From: Bradyrhizobium elkanii WSM2783
GTDB taxonomy: Bacteria > Pseudomonadota > Alphaproteobacteria > Rhizobiales > Xanthobacteraceae
DNA: 64,000 bases
Direction of reading: 5' to 3'
Assembly: GCF_000472865.1 (NCBI RefSeq)
Contig: NZ_AXAP01000022.1
Span: forward strand, 49,644 to 113,643
Shown: positions 1-8,412 of the stretch, in pieces
How positions within the stretch are numbered: position 1 is the stretch's first letter
How the letters are laid out: each line of letters starts with the position of its first letter
Notes under the pieces: model-generated
The model's database searches: none
Told to the model about the DNA's origin: nothing
The model's input: the letters and a program-made list of their open reading frames with translations, nothing else
Position numbers and translations under genes: made by a program

Positions 1-936
1 GTCCTCGATCAGTTTCGAAAGCGCGAACGGGCCCTCTTCGAGATCGATCTTGCCGGCTTCGATCTTGGAATAGTCCAGCAGTTCTTCGATCAGCGACAGC
101 AGCGCGTCGCCGGAGGTCTTCACCGCCTTGGCGTAGGTCATCTGCTCCGGCGTCAGCGGCGTATCCATCAACAGGCCGCTCATGCCGATGATGCCGTTCA
201 GCGGGGTGCGGATCTCGTGGCTCGCCATTGCGAGGAAGCGCGACTTGGCGCGGTTGGCCGCATCGGCCTGATCGCGCGCGTCAGCGAGCGCGCGCTCGCT
301 TTCGGTGCGGTCGGTCACGTCACGCCCGACGCTTTGCATCTCGGCAGGCCGTCCTGCATCGGTGCGGACGAGGCCCTCGCGCCAGGCGATCCAGCGCGGC
401 CCGGAGGGGTGCGCGATCTTCTGGTCGTAGACGCGGGTGCCGCTTGGCTCCAGCGCAGTGTTGCCCTGTTCCAGTACCTCGAAGGCGAAATGGCTGCCGA
501 TCAGTTCGCCGCGCGGTTTCCCTGCGAGGTCGCAATAGGCGTCGTTGACGAAGGTGATCATGCCATCGGCGTCACGCAGCACGATCAGGTCGCTTTGCGA
601 TTCGAACAGGCTGCGCGCGCGTTGCTCGGCTTCCTGCAGCTCCCAGTTGCGGTCGGCGAGCGCCTCGTTGTGCTCGGCGATCATGCGCAACTTGCCGCGC
701 ATCAGCCGCAGCCGGACATTCAGTACGACCAGCGCCACGCATGTGAGCGCGAAGAGCAAGCTGACACCCACAGCGATGGAACGTGGGTCACGATCGGAAA
801 CCGCGCCAATGAGCAATGCATAGCCACCGGTGAAGCCCGCGGCGAAGACGATGAAGGCGCGGAGGGTGAAGACGATCCAGGCGTGACGCCGCCCGAACCG
901 AAGCAGGCGGAGCTTCAGCCGATAGGTCCACGTCAT
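1..936 (-). CDS. PAS sensor histidine kinase (3' end beyond window)
   Basis: Membrane-bound two-component sensor kinase, 312 codons visible, running off the left edge before its ATPase domain. In order: two hydrophobic segments (about residues 19-46 and 53-74), a coiled linker, a PAS domain (about 100-215), then a HisKA dimerisation domain whose H-box MASHEIRTPLNG carries the phospho-accepting histidine at residue 240 (codon 217-219). The start is ATG at 936, and the frame is open to base 1. The missing part should hold the HATPase domain and possibly a receiver domain, since this H-box type is common in hybrid kinases. Its ligand and partner regulator cannot be told from this fragment. Confidence 0.9.
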   Translation of the reverse strand, partial: MTWTYRLKLRLLRFGRRHAWIVFTLRAFIVFAAGFTGGYALLIGAVSDRDPRSIAVGVSLLFALTCVALVVLNVRLRLMRGKLRMIAEHNEALADRNWELQEAEQRARSLFESQSDLIVLRDADGMITFVNDAYCDLAGKPRGELIGSHFAFEVLEQGNTALEPSGTRVYDQKIAHPSGPRWIAWREGLVRTDAGRPAEMQSVGRDVTDRTESERALADARDQADAANRAKSRFLAMASHEIRTPLNGIIGMSGLLMDTPLTPEQMTYAKAVKTSGDALLSLIEELLDYSKIEAGKIDLEEGPFALSKLIED

Positions 937-1091
937 CGCCGATCCCCTGATCACCTGCTTTGGAGGCTGGCAGCTTGGGCCACCCCGCATGTTGGGTCGA
1001 CGATGCGTCGGCGACCTTGCAAAGTGCTTGAGACGGCGTCGCGTTCCGGCCCGCGATGCGAACAGGGTTGATAATGCGTTAACGATCGTTG

Positions 1092-1559
1092 CTACAGCGA
1101 AGCGGCCTGCAGTCGGCGGTGCCCACCATGCGCGCCGACGATCAGCGCCGCGGCATCTCGCACCGAGAAGCTCTTTGAATGAACGAAGATCCGGTAATCG
1201 GCCGGGCCGTCCTGCGAAAGATAGATCACGGGATCGGTTGCCGTAGGATTGGCCGAGATCGCGACCAGTTGTGGGACGCCGCTGCTCTCGCAGGCGCCGG
1301 GCTCGCTATCATCGACATCATCGATGACGGTGAAATCGGCGGCTTCCGCGCTATCGGAGATCTGGACCCGCACGGTGGCGGCAGCCGGATCGTCCGTGAA
1401 GCTGACATGGAGCTGGGCGAGCCAGGGGATCGATGCGATCTGGATGGTGGCACCGCCGGCCTCGATGCAGGGGTGCGAGCCCGGCAGCAATTCACCGCGG
1501 GCAACAAGCGCGAACGCGGCCAGCGGCACGACCGAGGCCAGAATCTTCAAACGCAACAT
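1092..1559 (-). CDS. Hypothetical exported protein
   Basis: Small secreted protein of about 155 residues that I do not recognise. It begins with a clear Sec signal peptide (MLRLKILASVVPLAAFALVARG), followed by an acidic region with no obvious catalytic motif and two cysteines that could form one disulphide. I prefer ATG at 1559 over the in-frame GTG at 1571 because the signal peptide then starts immediately. It lies between the histidine kinase and the comM-like gene, all on the minus strand, but spacing gives no evidence of a common operon. A periplasmic role is inferred only from the signal peptide. Confidence 0.6.
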   Translation of the reverse strand: MLRLKILASVVPLAAFALVARGELLPGSHPCIEAGGATIQIASIPWLAQLHVSFTDDPAAATVRVQISDSAEAADFTVIDDVDDSEPGACESSGVPQLVAISANPTATDPVIYLSQDGPADYRIFVHSKSFSVRDAAALIVGAHGGHRRLQAASL

Positions 1560-1667
1560 GACACCACTCACTCAACCGCAGCCGGCTGGAATTGCGCGGA
1601 CTTATGGTTGGCGGAGTGTAAAGAGAACTGGTTACCGTCGCGTTGACGCGAAACTGCTGGACGCGCT

Positions 1668-3206
1668 CTACGCCGCGCGCCTGATATCGTCGGCCAGCGC
1701 GCGGTAGGACAGCGCTTCCGCGAGGTGCAATCGGCCGATCTTCTCCGTGCCATCGAGATCGGCGAGGGTGCGCGCGACGCGCAGCACGCGGTGATAGCCG
1801 CGCGCGGTGAGGCGCATGGTCTCGGCTGCATCACGCAACAGTTTTTGCCCCTGCGCGTCCGGCTGGGCGATGGTCTCAAGCAGCGATGACGGTGCCTCGG
1901 CGTTGGTGCGGACGTTGGGCATGCCGGCGGCGGCATAGCGCGCAAGCTGGATGTCGCGCGCGGCAGCAACCCGCGCCGCCACTTCCGCCGATCCTTCAGA
2001 AGGCGGCGGCAGGATCAGGTCGGCGGCGGTCACTGCCGGCACCTCGATCCGCAGATCGATGCGGTCCATCAGCGGACCGGAGATGCGCATCTGGTAATCG
2101 GCGGTGCAGCGGTCGATGGGCCCGCGCTTGCAGGCATAGCCGGGCTCATAGGCATGACCGCAGCGGCACGGATTCATTGCCGCCACCAGCATGAAGCGCG
2201 CCGGATAGGTGACGCGATGGTTGGCGCGCGAGACCGAGACCTCGCCCGTCTCCAGCGGCTGGCGCAGCGAATCGAGCACGCGCGGATCAAACTCGGGCAG
2301 TTCGTCGAGGAACAGTACGCCCTGATGCGCCAGCGAGATTTCGCCGGGCCTGGCGCGTATGCCGCCGCCGGTGAGCGCCGCCATGCTGGCGGAATGATGC
2401 GGGCTGCGGAACGGTCGCCGCGCGGTCAAGGCGCCGTCGCGGATCTCGCCGGCCACCGAGGCGATCATGGAGACTTCCAGCAGTTCGGACGGCGACAGCG
2501 GCGGCAGGATCGAGGGCAGCCGCGCTGCCAGCATCGATTTGCCGGCGCCGGGCGAGCCCATCATCAGGAGGTGATGCCCGCCGGCCGCCGCGATCTCGAG
2601 CGCCCGCTTGGCGCTTTCCTGGCCCTTGATGTCGCGGAGGTCGAGCAGCGTCTCCTTCTGCTCATGCACCTTCGGCTGTGGGCGCGACAGTACCTGCGTG
2701 CCCTTGAAGTGATTGGCGATCTGGATCAGCGAGTGTGCGGCGATGATCTGGATGTCCGGGCTCGCCCACGCCGCCTCCGAGCCGCAGGCCGCCGGGCAGA
2801 TCAGCCCCTCGTCGCGCGAATTGGCGCCGATCGCCGCCGGCAATACGCCCGCAACCGCCGCGATCGAGCCGTCCAGCCCGAGCTCGCCCAGCACGGTAAA
2901 GCCGTTGAGCGCATCCGGGGGGATGGCCCCGATCGCCGCCATCAGCCCGAGCGCGATCGGCAGGTCGTAATGGCTGCCTTCCTTGGGCAGGTCGGCGGGC
3001 GCCAGATTGACGATGATCCGCCGCGCCGGCAAAGCGAGGCCTGAGGCGATCAGTGCCGAGCGAACCCGCTCCCGCGCCTCGGAAACCGCCTTGTCCGGCA
3101 GGCCCACGATCGCAAAAGCCGGCAGTCCCGGCGCGACCTGCACCTGCACGTCGACCGCGCGAGCCTCGATCCCCTCGAAAGCGACGGTGGAAACGCGTTG
3201 AACCAT
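1668..3206 (-). CDS. YifB/ComM-family Mg-chelatase-like AAA+ ATPase
   Basis: AAA+ ATPase of 512 residues, the full length for the YifB/ComM family. ComM is known in naturally transformable bacteria as a hexameric helicase that promotes branch migration during recombination; most relatives are untested. The N-terminal ChlI/Lon-like domain spans about residues 1-170, Walker A is GSPGAGKS at 217-224, Walker B lies in the segment ending LDELPEF, and a Cys-rich stretch (CRCG then CKRG) precedes the C-terminal helical domain. ATG at 3206 is chosen over the upstream in-frame GTG at 3224 because it begins the conserved MVQRVSTVAF and follows an AAGGGGG ribosome site. Confidence 0.92.
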   Translation of the reverse strand: MVQRVSTVAFEGIEARAVDVQVQVAPGLPAFAIVGLPDKAVSEARERVRSALIASGLALPARRIIVNLAPADLPKEGSHYDLPIALGLMAAIGAIPPDALNGFTVLGELGLDGSIAAVAGVLPAAIGANSRDEGLICPAACGSEAAWASPDIQIIAAHSLIQIANHFKGTQVLSRPQPKVHEQKETLLDLRDIKGQESAKRALEIAAAGGHHLLMMGSPGAGKSMLAARLPSILPPLSPSELLEVSMIASVAGEIRDGALTARRPFRSPHHSASMAALTGGGIRARPGEISLAHQGVLFLDELPEFDPRVLDSLRQPLETGEVSVSRANHRVTYPARFMLVAAMNPCRCGHAYEPGYACKRGPIDRCTADYQMRISGPLMDRIDLRIEVPAVTAADLILPPPSEGSAEVAARVAAARDIQLARYAAAGMPNVRTNAEAPSSLLETIAQPDAQGQKLLRDAAETMRLTARGYHRVLRVARTLADLDGTEKIGRLHLAEALSYRALADDIRRAA

Positions 3207-3318
3207 GCTGCCCCCTTGCCACAATCGAGGGTAGCCGAAGGCAGCGCCAAGCGCAAGAACATTACGGGAACGCGGGCTCCGGGACCTACCGCGCGGCCGT
3301 CCCAGAGCCCGGGCAGGC

Positions 3319-4290
3319 TTACAGCGTCATCTGCATCGGTTCGGGATAATAATGGAAGCCGTCGCCGACCTTGGCGACATGGCCATAACCGGGCCAGGCG
3401 AAGTGATAGGACATCACCGGGGTCTTGTTGGCCGCCAGCATCTCCAGCAGTCTCACCCGCGAGGCCGCTGCCTGCTTCGGGTCGGTATCGTAGGAGAACT
3501 CCATCCGCGGCCGCTCGAGCAGCAGCACCGCGTGGTGCGAGAGATCGCCGAGGAAGGCGAAGGATTTGCCGGCCGAGCTCACCATGAAGATGTGGTGGCC
3601 GACGGTGTGGCCGGGCGCTGCGATCGCCTGCACGCCGGGCAGGAATTCCTGGCCGTCTTTGAAGAACACCAGGCGGTCGCGGACCGGCATGAGATTCTTG
3701 CGCGCGTGAATGACAAAGTCCTTCAGCGGGCTGCCCATCTTGCCTTCATCGGTCCAGTAGTCGAAGTCGCTCTGGGCGATGTAGACCTGCGCGTTCGGGA
3801 ACAGCGGCTTGTCGTTGGCATCGACGATGCCGCCGATGTGGTCGATATGCGCATGCGAGCAGACGACGGCGTCGATGTCCTCAGGCTTGATGCCCGCCTC
3901 CGCCATGCTCTTCTGCTGGCGGCCGGTGGTCGGACCGAACGCTTTCGACGTGCCCATGCCGGTGTCGAACAGGATCAGCTTGTCGCCGGTGTTCACGATC
4001 GGCGAATTCTGCTCCAGCACGACATTGTCGGGCGACAGGAAATTGTCCGACAGCATCTTCTTCACTTCTTCCTTCGGCACGCCGGTGAAGGTGCCGGAGG
4101 GATCGCCGAGCGGGAGCGGGCCGTCGGAGACGACGGTGACTTCGGCATCGCCGAGAATGAAGCGGTGCCAGTAAGGCGTTTGCGTGCCGAGCTTCGGCGC
4201 GCGTGCCAGCGCGCTGCCGCCGAGCAGCGTGCTTGCACCAAGGCCGGCGCCGAGCGCGAGCAAGGACCTTCGCGAGACATTGATCGTCAT
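3319..4290 (-). CDS. Tat-exported MBL-fold metallo-hydrolase
   Basis: Metallo-beta-lactamase-fold hydrolase of 323 residues with a twin-arginine signal (SRRSLLALG at residues 6-14), so it should be exported folded to the periplasm with its metals bound. The zinc motif HAHIDH is at residues 146-151, and further His/Asp ligands are seen in GHTVGHH and GDLSHH. ATG at 4290 has GGAGGAAAAGC just upstream, which fixes the start over the longer frame beginning at 4329. Family members include lactonases and other hydrolases, and the substrate is not readable from sequence. It stands alone, about 160 bp from gshB. Confidence 0.85.
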   Translation of the reverse strand: MTINVSRRSLLALGAGLGASTLLGGSALARAPKLGTQTPYWHRFILGDAEVTVVSDGPLPLGDPSGTFTGVPKEEVKKMLSDNFLSPDNVVLEQNSPIVNTGDKLILFDTGMGTSKAFGPTTGRQQKSMAEAGIKPEDIDAVVCSHAHIDHIGGIVDANDKPLFPNAQVYIAQSDFDYWTDEGKMGSPLKDFVIHARKNLMPVRDRLVFFKDGQEFLPGVQAIAAPGHTVGHHIFMVSSAGKSFAFLGDLSHHAVLLLERPRMEFSYDTDPKQAAASRVRLLEMLAANKTPVMSYHFAWPGYGHVAKVGDGFHYYPEPMQMTL

Positions 4291-4449
4291 GCTTTTCCTC
4301 CACGATTTTTGTCGAGTTATCTTTGGCAAGTCGCCGCGTTGCCGCCCGCGAACAGGTCCTGCCCCGCGACCTGAAGGCGAGCAGGGGCATGCTGCGCCCG
4401 CTGCCGCAAGCTGACAAGAGGTCTCAGAGAGGAAGGAAGACGAACGGCC

Positions 4450-5397
4450 TTACGATTTCGTGCGCTTTGATTCGATCACGTCCCAGATCCTGGCGGCCAC
4501 GTCCGGACCGCCGAGCCGCGCGATGGCGCGGATGCCGGTCGGCGAGGTGACGTTGATCTCGGTGAGATAGCCATCGATCACGTCGATGCCGACGAACAAC
4601 AGGCCGCGCTCGCGCAAGGCCGGGCCGAGCGTCGTGCAGATCTTGCGCTCGCGGTCGGAGAGTTCGGTCGACTGCGCCGCGCCGCCGCGCACCATGTTGG
4701 AGCGCAAATCGTCCGCCGCCGGCACGCGGTTGACGGCACCGGCGAATTCGCCGTCGACCAGGATGATGCGCTTGTCGCCATGCTTGACCTCGGGAAGGAA
4801 GCGCTGGATCACCCAGGGCTCCTTGAACGTCACCGAAAACATGTCGAACAGCGAGCCGAAATTCATGTCCTGGGGCATTACGCGGAACACCGCGGCGCCG
4901 CCATGGCCGTGCAACGGTTTCATGACGACGGCGCCATGCTCGTCGCGGAAGGCGTTGATCTCGTCGAGGTCGCGCGAGATCAATGTCGGCGGCATGAGCT
5001 GCGGAAAGTTCATCACGAACAGCTTTTCCGGCGCATCGCGGACGCTGGCAGGATTGTTGACGACCAGGGTCTTCGGGTGAAGGCGCTCGAGAAAATGCGT
5101 CGAAGTGATGTAGGCGAGATCGAACGGCGGATCCTGCCGCAGCAGGATCACGTCGAAATTGGTCAGCGGCTCGCGCTTCGGCTCGCCGAGCGTGAAGTGA
5201 TCGCCGATCTCGTCACGCACGGAAAGGACCTGCACCGGCGCGACCAGCTCGTCGCCGCGCAGCGAGAGCTTGTCAGGCGTGTAGTAGGAAATGCCGTGGC
5301 CGCGCTTCTGCGCTTCGAGCAGCAGCGCGAACGTCGAATCGCCGCGGATGTTGATGCGCTCAATGGGATCCATCTGGACGGCGACGTTCAATTTCAT
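4450..5397 (-). CDS. gshB: Glutathione synthetase
   Basis: ATP-dependent ligase joining gamma-glutamylcysteine and glycine, the second step of glutathione synthesis in the cytoplasm. The 315 residues match the bacterial GshB length: an N-terminal domain opening MKLNVAVQMDPIERI, then an ATP-grasp domain with the loop LHGHGGAAV and the metal-binding end INVTSPTGIR. It is downstream of rsmI and yraN on the same strand, with 28 bp after yraN, so these three probably form one transcript. The rsmI-yraN-gshB order is common in Rhizobiales. ATG at 5397 is the natural start. Confidence 0.96.
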   Translation of the reverse strand: MKLNVAVQMDPIERINIRGDSTFALLLEAQKRGHGISYYTPDKLSLRGDELVAPVQVLSVRDEIGDHFTLGEPKREPLTNFDVILLRQDPPFDLAYITSTHFLERLHPKTLVVNNPASVRDAPEKLFVMNFPQLMPPTLISRDLDEINAFRDEHGAVVMKPLHGHGGAAVFRVMPQDMNFGSLFDMFSVTFKEPWVIQRFLPEVKHGDKRIILVDGEFAGAVNRVPAADDLRSNMVRGGAAQSTELSDRERKICTTLGPALRERGLLFVGIDVIDGYLTEINVTSPTGIRAIARLGGPDVAARIWDVIESKRTKS

Positions 5398-5425
5398 GGG
5401 CTTTGGGTCCGGTCTCTCGAGGAAG

Positions 5426-5839
5426 TCATGCGCTGGCGTCGAACGCCGCTAACAGATGGCGCGGCAGATGCTTGGGCGCAATCAGCATGGCGTCGAAACG
5501 CATGTCGAATTCCGCATGTTCGGGATGCGCCATCAGCCAGGCCTGGGCCGCAGCAATGATGCGCTGTTGCTGGCGCGGCGTGACGGCATAGGCGGCCTCA
5601 TCAAAGCTGGCGCGGGCCTTGACCTCGACGAAGGCGAGCAGGTTGCGCTTGCGCACCACCAGGTCGATCTCGCCATAGGGCGTGCGGAAGCGCTTGGCGA
5701 GAATGCGATAGCCCTTGGCCATCAAATAGGCCGCGGCGCGGCTTTCCGCCGATAGCCCGGTGCGGAACGCAGCGACCCGTTCGGGCGAGGCGAGCTTTGT
5801 GTCCGCCCCCTGCGGCGAGCTGCCGTCACTCTTGGCCAT
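5426..5839 (-). CDS. YraN (UPF0102) family protein
   Basis: Small protein of 137 residues in the UPF0102/YraN family, which has a restriction-endonuclease-like fold. The hallmark nuclease-type core is present (YGEIDLVVRK, then FVEVKAR), giving the E-D-ExK arrangement. The molecular role is unknown; family members are often beside rsmI, as here. I chose ATG at 5839 (MAKSDGSSPQ), which overlaps the end of rsmI by 14 bp; the longer frame from 5932 would run deep inside rsmI. Translational coupling to rsmI is likely. Confidence 0.88.
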   Translation of the reverse strand: MAKSDGSSPQGADTKLASPERVAAFRTGLSAESRAAAYLMAKGYRILAKRFRTPYGEIDLVVRKRNLLAFVEVKARASFDEAAYAVTPRQQQRIIAAAQAWLMAHPEHAEFDMRFDAMLIAPKHLPRHLLAAFDASA

Positions 5840-6779
5840 CGTCGCCCCGCAGTTCCTTTGCGAGTTCGAGGGCGCGGGCATAGACCTCGCGACGCGGTCG
5901 GCCGGAAAGCTCGACTGCATGCGCAACCGCATCCTTGACGCTGTCGCGCAGGAGTGACGCGCGCAGCAGTTCGTCGAGCTGATCCTGCCCCATCACCTGC
6001 GCGTCCGCCGGCGGCGGACCGATCACCAGCACAAATTCGCCGCGCGTCTCCACCGCGTCCCTGGCCGCCGCCAGTTCGGCGATCGGGGCGCGCCTGATCT
6101 CTTCGTGCAGTTTTGTCAGCTCGCGGCAGATCGCGGCGTCGCGCCCGCCCATGATCGCGGCGAGGTCGGCAAGCGTCTCCTGCACGCGGCTGCCGGATTC
6201 GAACAGCACCAGCGTTGAGTCGATCCTGGCGAGCTCAGAGAGCCGCGTGCGCCGGGCCTGTTCCTTCGCAGGCAAGAAGCCCTCGAAGAAAAAGCGGTCG
6301 GTCGGCAGCGCCGCGACCGAGAGCGCCGTCAGCACCGACGATGCCCCGGGCACCGCGACCACGTGGTGCCCGGCGGCGCAGGCCTCGCGCACCAGCTTGA
6401 AGCCAGGGTCGGAGATCAGCGGCGTGCCGGCGTCGGAGACCAGCGCGATCGCGGCGCCCTCGGCCAGCCGCTGCAGGATTTTTGGCCGGGCCTGGGCCGC
6501 ATTGTGCTCATGGTAGGGGGTCAGCTCGGCCGCAATCGTGTAACGCTCGGTCAAACGGCGGGTGATGCGGGTGTCCTCGCAGGCGATCAGGTCCGCACCG
6601 GCGAGTGTCTCCAGTGCGCGCAGGGTGATGTCGGCGAGATTTCCGATCGGTGTTGCGACCAGATGGAGGCCGGGAACCGGCTTTGGCGCGTTCAGCACAT
6701 GACCGCCGATGGAAAATGTCCTGTTGGGGACGTCCATCCCGGCGTCAGCGCCGTATCTTGAGCTGGCTTTTGCGCGCAT
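5826..6779 (-). CDS. rsmI: 16S rRNA (cytidine1402-2'-O)-methyltransferase RsmI
   Basis: SAM-dependent tetrapyrrole-methylase-fold enzyme that 2'-O-methylates C1402 of 16S rRNA at the decoding centre. The family core is unmistakable: VATPIGNLADITLRAL, then the CEDTR motif, and the SAM region SDAGTPLISDPG. The start is uncertain. ATG at 6779 gives 317 residues; an internal ATG at 6737 (MDVPNRTF) would still keep the whole domain, and the first 14 residues are not conserved-looking. It heads the rsmI-yraN-gshB block and is separated from the divergent lipoprotein gene by a palindromic repeat. Confidence 0.94.
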   Translation of the reverse strand: MRAKASSRYGADAGMDVPNRTFSIGGHVLNAPKPVPGLHLVATPIGNLADITLRALETLAGADLIACEDTRITRRLTERYTIAAELTPYHEHNAAQARPKILQRLAEGAAIALVSDAGTPLISDPGFKLVREACAAGHHVVAVPGASSVLTALSVAALPTDRFFFEGFLPAKEQARRTRLSELARIDSTLVLFESGSRVQETLADLAAIMGGRDAAICRELTKLHEEIRRAPIAELAAARDAVETRGEFVLVIGPPPADAQVMGQDQLDELLRASLLRDSVKDAVAHAVELSGRPRREVYARALELAKELRGDDGQE

Positions 6780-6787
6780 AATGCCAA

Positions 6788-6841
6788 TCTAGAGCATCAT
6801 CCGGAAAAGTGGACACCGGTTTTCCGAAAGATCGTGCTCGA
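6788..6841. repeat. Interspersed palindromic repeat, copy 1
   Basis: Inverted repeat with inner arms CGGAAAAGTG / CCGGTTTTCCG and outer arms GAGCATCAT / GTGCTC, lying between the divergent rsmI and lipoprotein genes. The same inner core recurs at 22164, 35873 and 58296, so this is a dispersed family rather than a local hairpin. Confidence 0.75.
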
Positions 6842-7071
6842 ACGAAGAGTGCGAGAGCGCCGGCGCCATAACGCGCTTGCGTCTTGCGGAGTGGGGGGCG
6901 GCTGTGCTGCGCATTTGGTGAGGGGTTCGCGGTCCACAGCCGGCAATTCACCATGGGGACAATCCCTTTGTTTTGGTTAACTATTCGCCGACAATATGCC
7001 TGATTCCATCCTCCATTGGTTCGGCAGTTGGAATCCCGGCCCAAGCACGGCCGGTTAAGAGAAGAGACGAG

Positions 7072-8301
7072 ATGGTGGGCCCGCATAGCCGCAAACCAAA
7101 ATCCCCGGGTCCGCAAGGTTCCGCCGCGACCCGCCGGACAGCACTCGGCCTGATGCTGGGTGCTCCCCTGCTGGCCGCCTGCTCGGGGGTGCAGCAGACC
7201 CTTAGCCAGTTTACCAGTCCGTCCGGCTCGCCGCAGCCGGAAGCAGCCCCCGCCGGACCGCAGCAACAGCCGCAGGCGATCGGCAACGGGCAGGTCAAAG
7301 TAGGGCTGATCTTGCCGCTGTCGGCGGCGGGCAATGCCGGCCTTGCCGGGCAGTCGATGAAGAACGCCGCCGAACTGGCGCTGGCGGAATTCCAGAACCC
7401 GAACATCCAGCTCCTGATCAAGGACGATGGCGGCAGTCCGCAGGGCGCCTCCCAGGGCGCGCAGCAGGCGATCGGCGAGGGCGCGGAGATCATTTTGGGC
7501 CCGCTGTTCGCGCAGTCGGTGCCGGCCGTCGCCCAGGTGGCGCGCGGGCGCGGTATCTCAGTAATCGCGTTCTCGACGGATTCGAGCGTGGCGGGACGCG
7601 GCGTCTATCTCCTGAGCTTCCTGCCGGAGTCCGACATCAACCGGATCGTCGAATATTCCGCGAGCATTGGAAAGCGCTCCTTCGCCGCGCTGGTTCCCGA
7701 CAATGCCTATGGCAATGTGGTCGAGGCCGCGTTCAAGCAGGTGGCCGGCCGCAAGGGCCGCGTCGTCGCGTTCGAAAAATACGGCGCCGATCGCGCCACG
7801 CCGGCACGCACGGTGGCGCAGTCGCTCGCCCAGGCCGATGCGCTGTTGCTCGCCGATGACGGTGATTCGGTGGTAGCGACGGCAGACGCGCTGACCGCAG
7901 CCGGCGCCAATCTGCGCAACATCCAGCTTCTGGGCACCGGCCTGTGGGACAATCCGCGGGTGTTCGCGAACCAGGCGCTGCAGGGCGGTCTGTTTGCCGC
8001 GCCGGATCCGTCCGGCTTCCGCGCCTTCGCGGGACGTTACCGCAGCAAATACGGCTCCGAGCCCGTGCGCACCGCAACGCTCGCCTATGACGGCGTTGCG
8101 CTGGTGGCCGCGCTGGCGCGGACGCAAGGTGCTCAGCGCTTCCAGCAGGAAACGCTGACCAATCCTTCCGGCTTCGCCGGTATCGACGGCCTGTTCCGCT
8201 TCCGCGCTGACGGCACCAACGAACGCGGCCTTGCGGTGATGAAGGTTGCGACCAGCGGCGCCCAGGCGGTCGCGGGCTCACCGAAGAGCTTTGGGGCGTG
8301 A
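7072..8301 (+). CDS. Penicillin-binding protein activator (LpoA/LppC-like lipoprotein)
   Basis: Lipoprotein of 409 residues with a lipobox LLAAC (lipidated Cys at residue 37), followed by a Pro/Gln-rich linker (about 45-75) and a periplasmic-binding-protein fold of the Leu/Ile/Val-receptor type. The family is annotated as penicillin-binding protein activator by relation to the C-terminal half of E. coli LpoA, an outer-membrane lipoprotein that stimulates PBP1A; the function here is inferred. ATG at 7072 with an AGAGAAGAGACG purine run upstream is preferred over the in-frame GTG near 6973, which would place 33 non-signal residues before the lipoprotein signal. Confidence 0.85.
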   Translation: MVGPHSRKPKSPGPQGSAATRRTALGLMLGAPLLAACSGVQQTLSQFTSPSGSPQPEAAPAGPQQQPQAIGNGQVKVGLILPLSAAGNAGLAGQSMKNAAELALAEFQNPNIQLLIKDDGGSPQGASQGAQQAIGEGAEIILGPLFAQSVPAVAQVARGRGISVIAFSTDSSVAGRGVYLLSFLPESDINRIVEYSASIGKRSFAALVPDNAYGNVVEAAFKQVAGRKGRVVAFEKYGADRATPARTVAQSLAQADALLLADDGDSVVATADALTAAGANLRNIQLLGTGLWDNPRVFANQALQGGLFAAPDPSGFRAFAGRYRSKYGSEPVRTATLAYDGVALVAALARTQGAQRFQQETLTNPSGFAGIDGLFRFRADGTNERGLAVMKVATSGAQAVAGSPKSFGA

Positions 8302-8310
8302 TGAAGCGGC

Positions 8311-8399
8311 CGTAGCCCGGTGAAGCGCAGCGCAACCCGGGATTCTGTCGCGAGCGGATGGAGAGGCCCCGGATTGCGCTTCGCTCCACCCGGGCTACG
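8311..8399. repeat. Inverted repeat between convergent genes
   Basis: Imperfect 89-bp inverted repeat with outer arms CGTAGCCCGG and CCGGGCTACG and inner arms containing GAAGCGCAGCGCAA / TTGCGCTTCGCTCC. It lies between the lipoprotein gene and the facing hemW gene and could act as a two-way terminator, though there is no U-run. Confidence 0.7.
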
Positions 8400-8412
8400 A
8401 ATTGTGCGTCGA

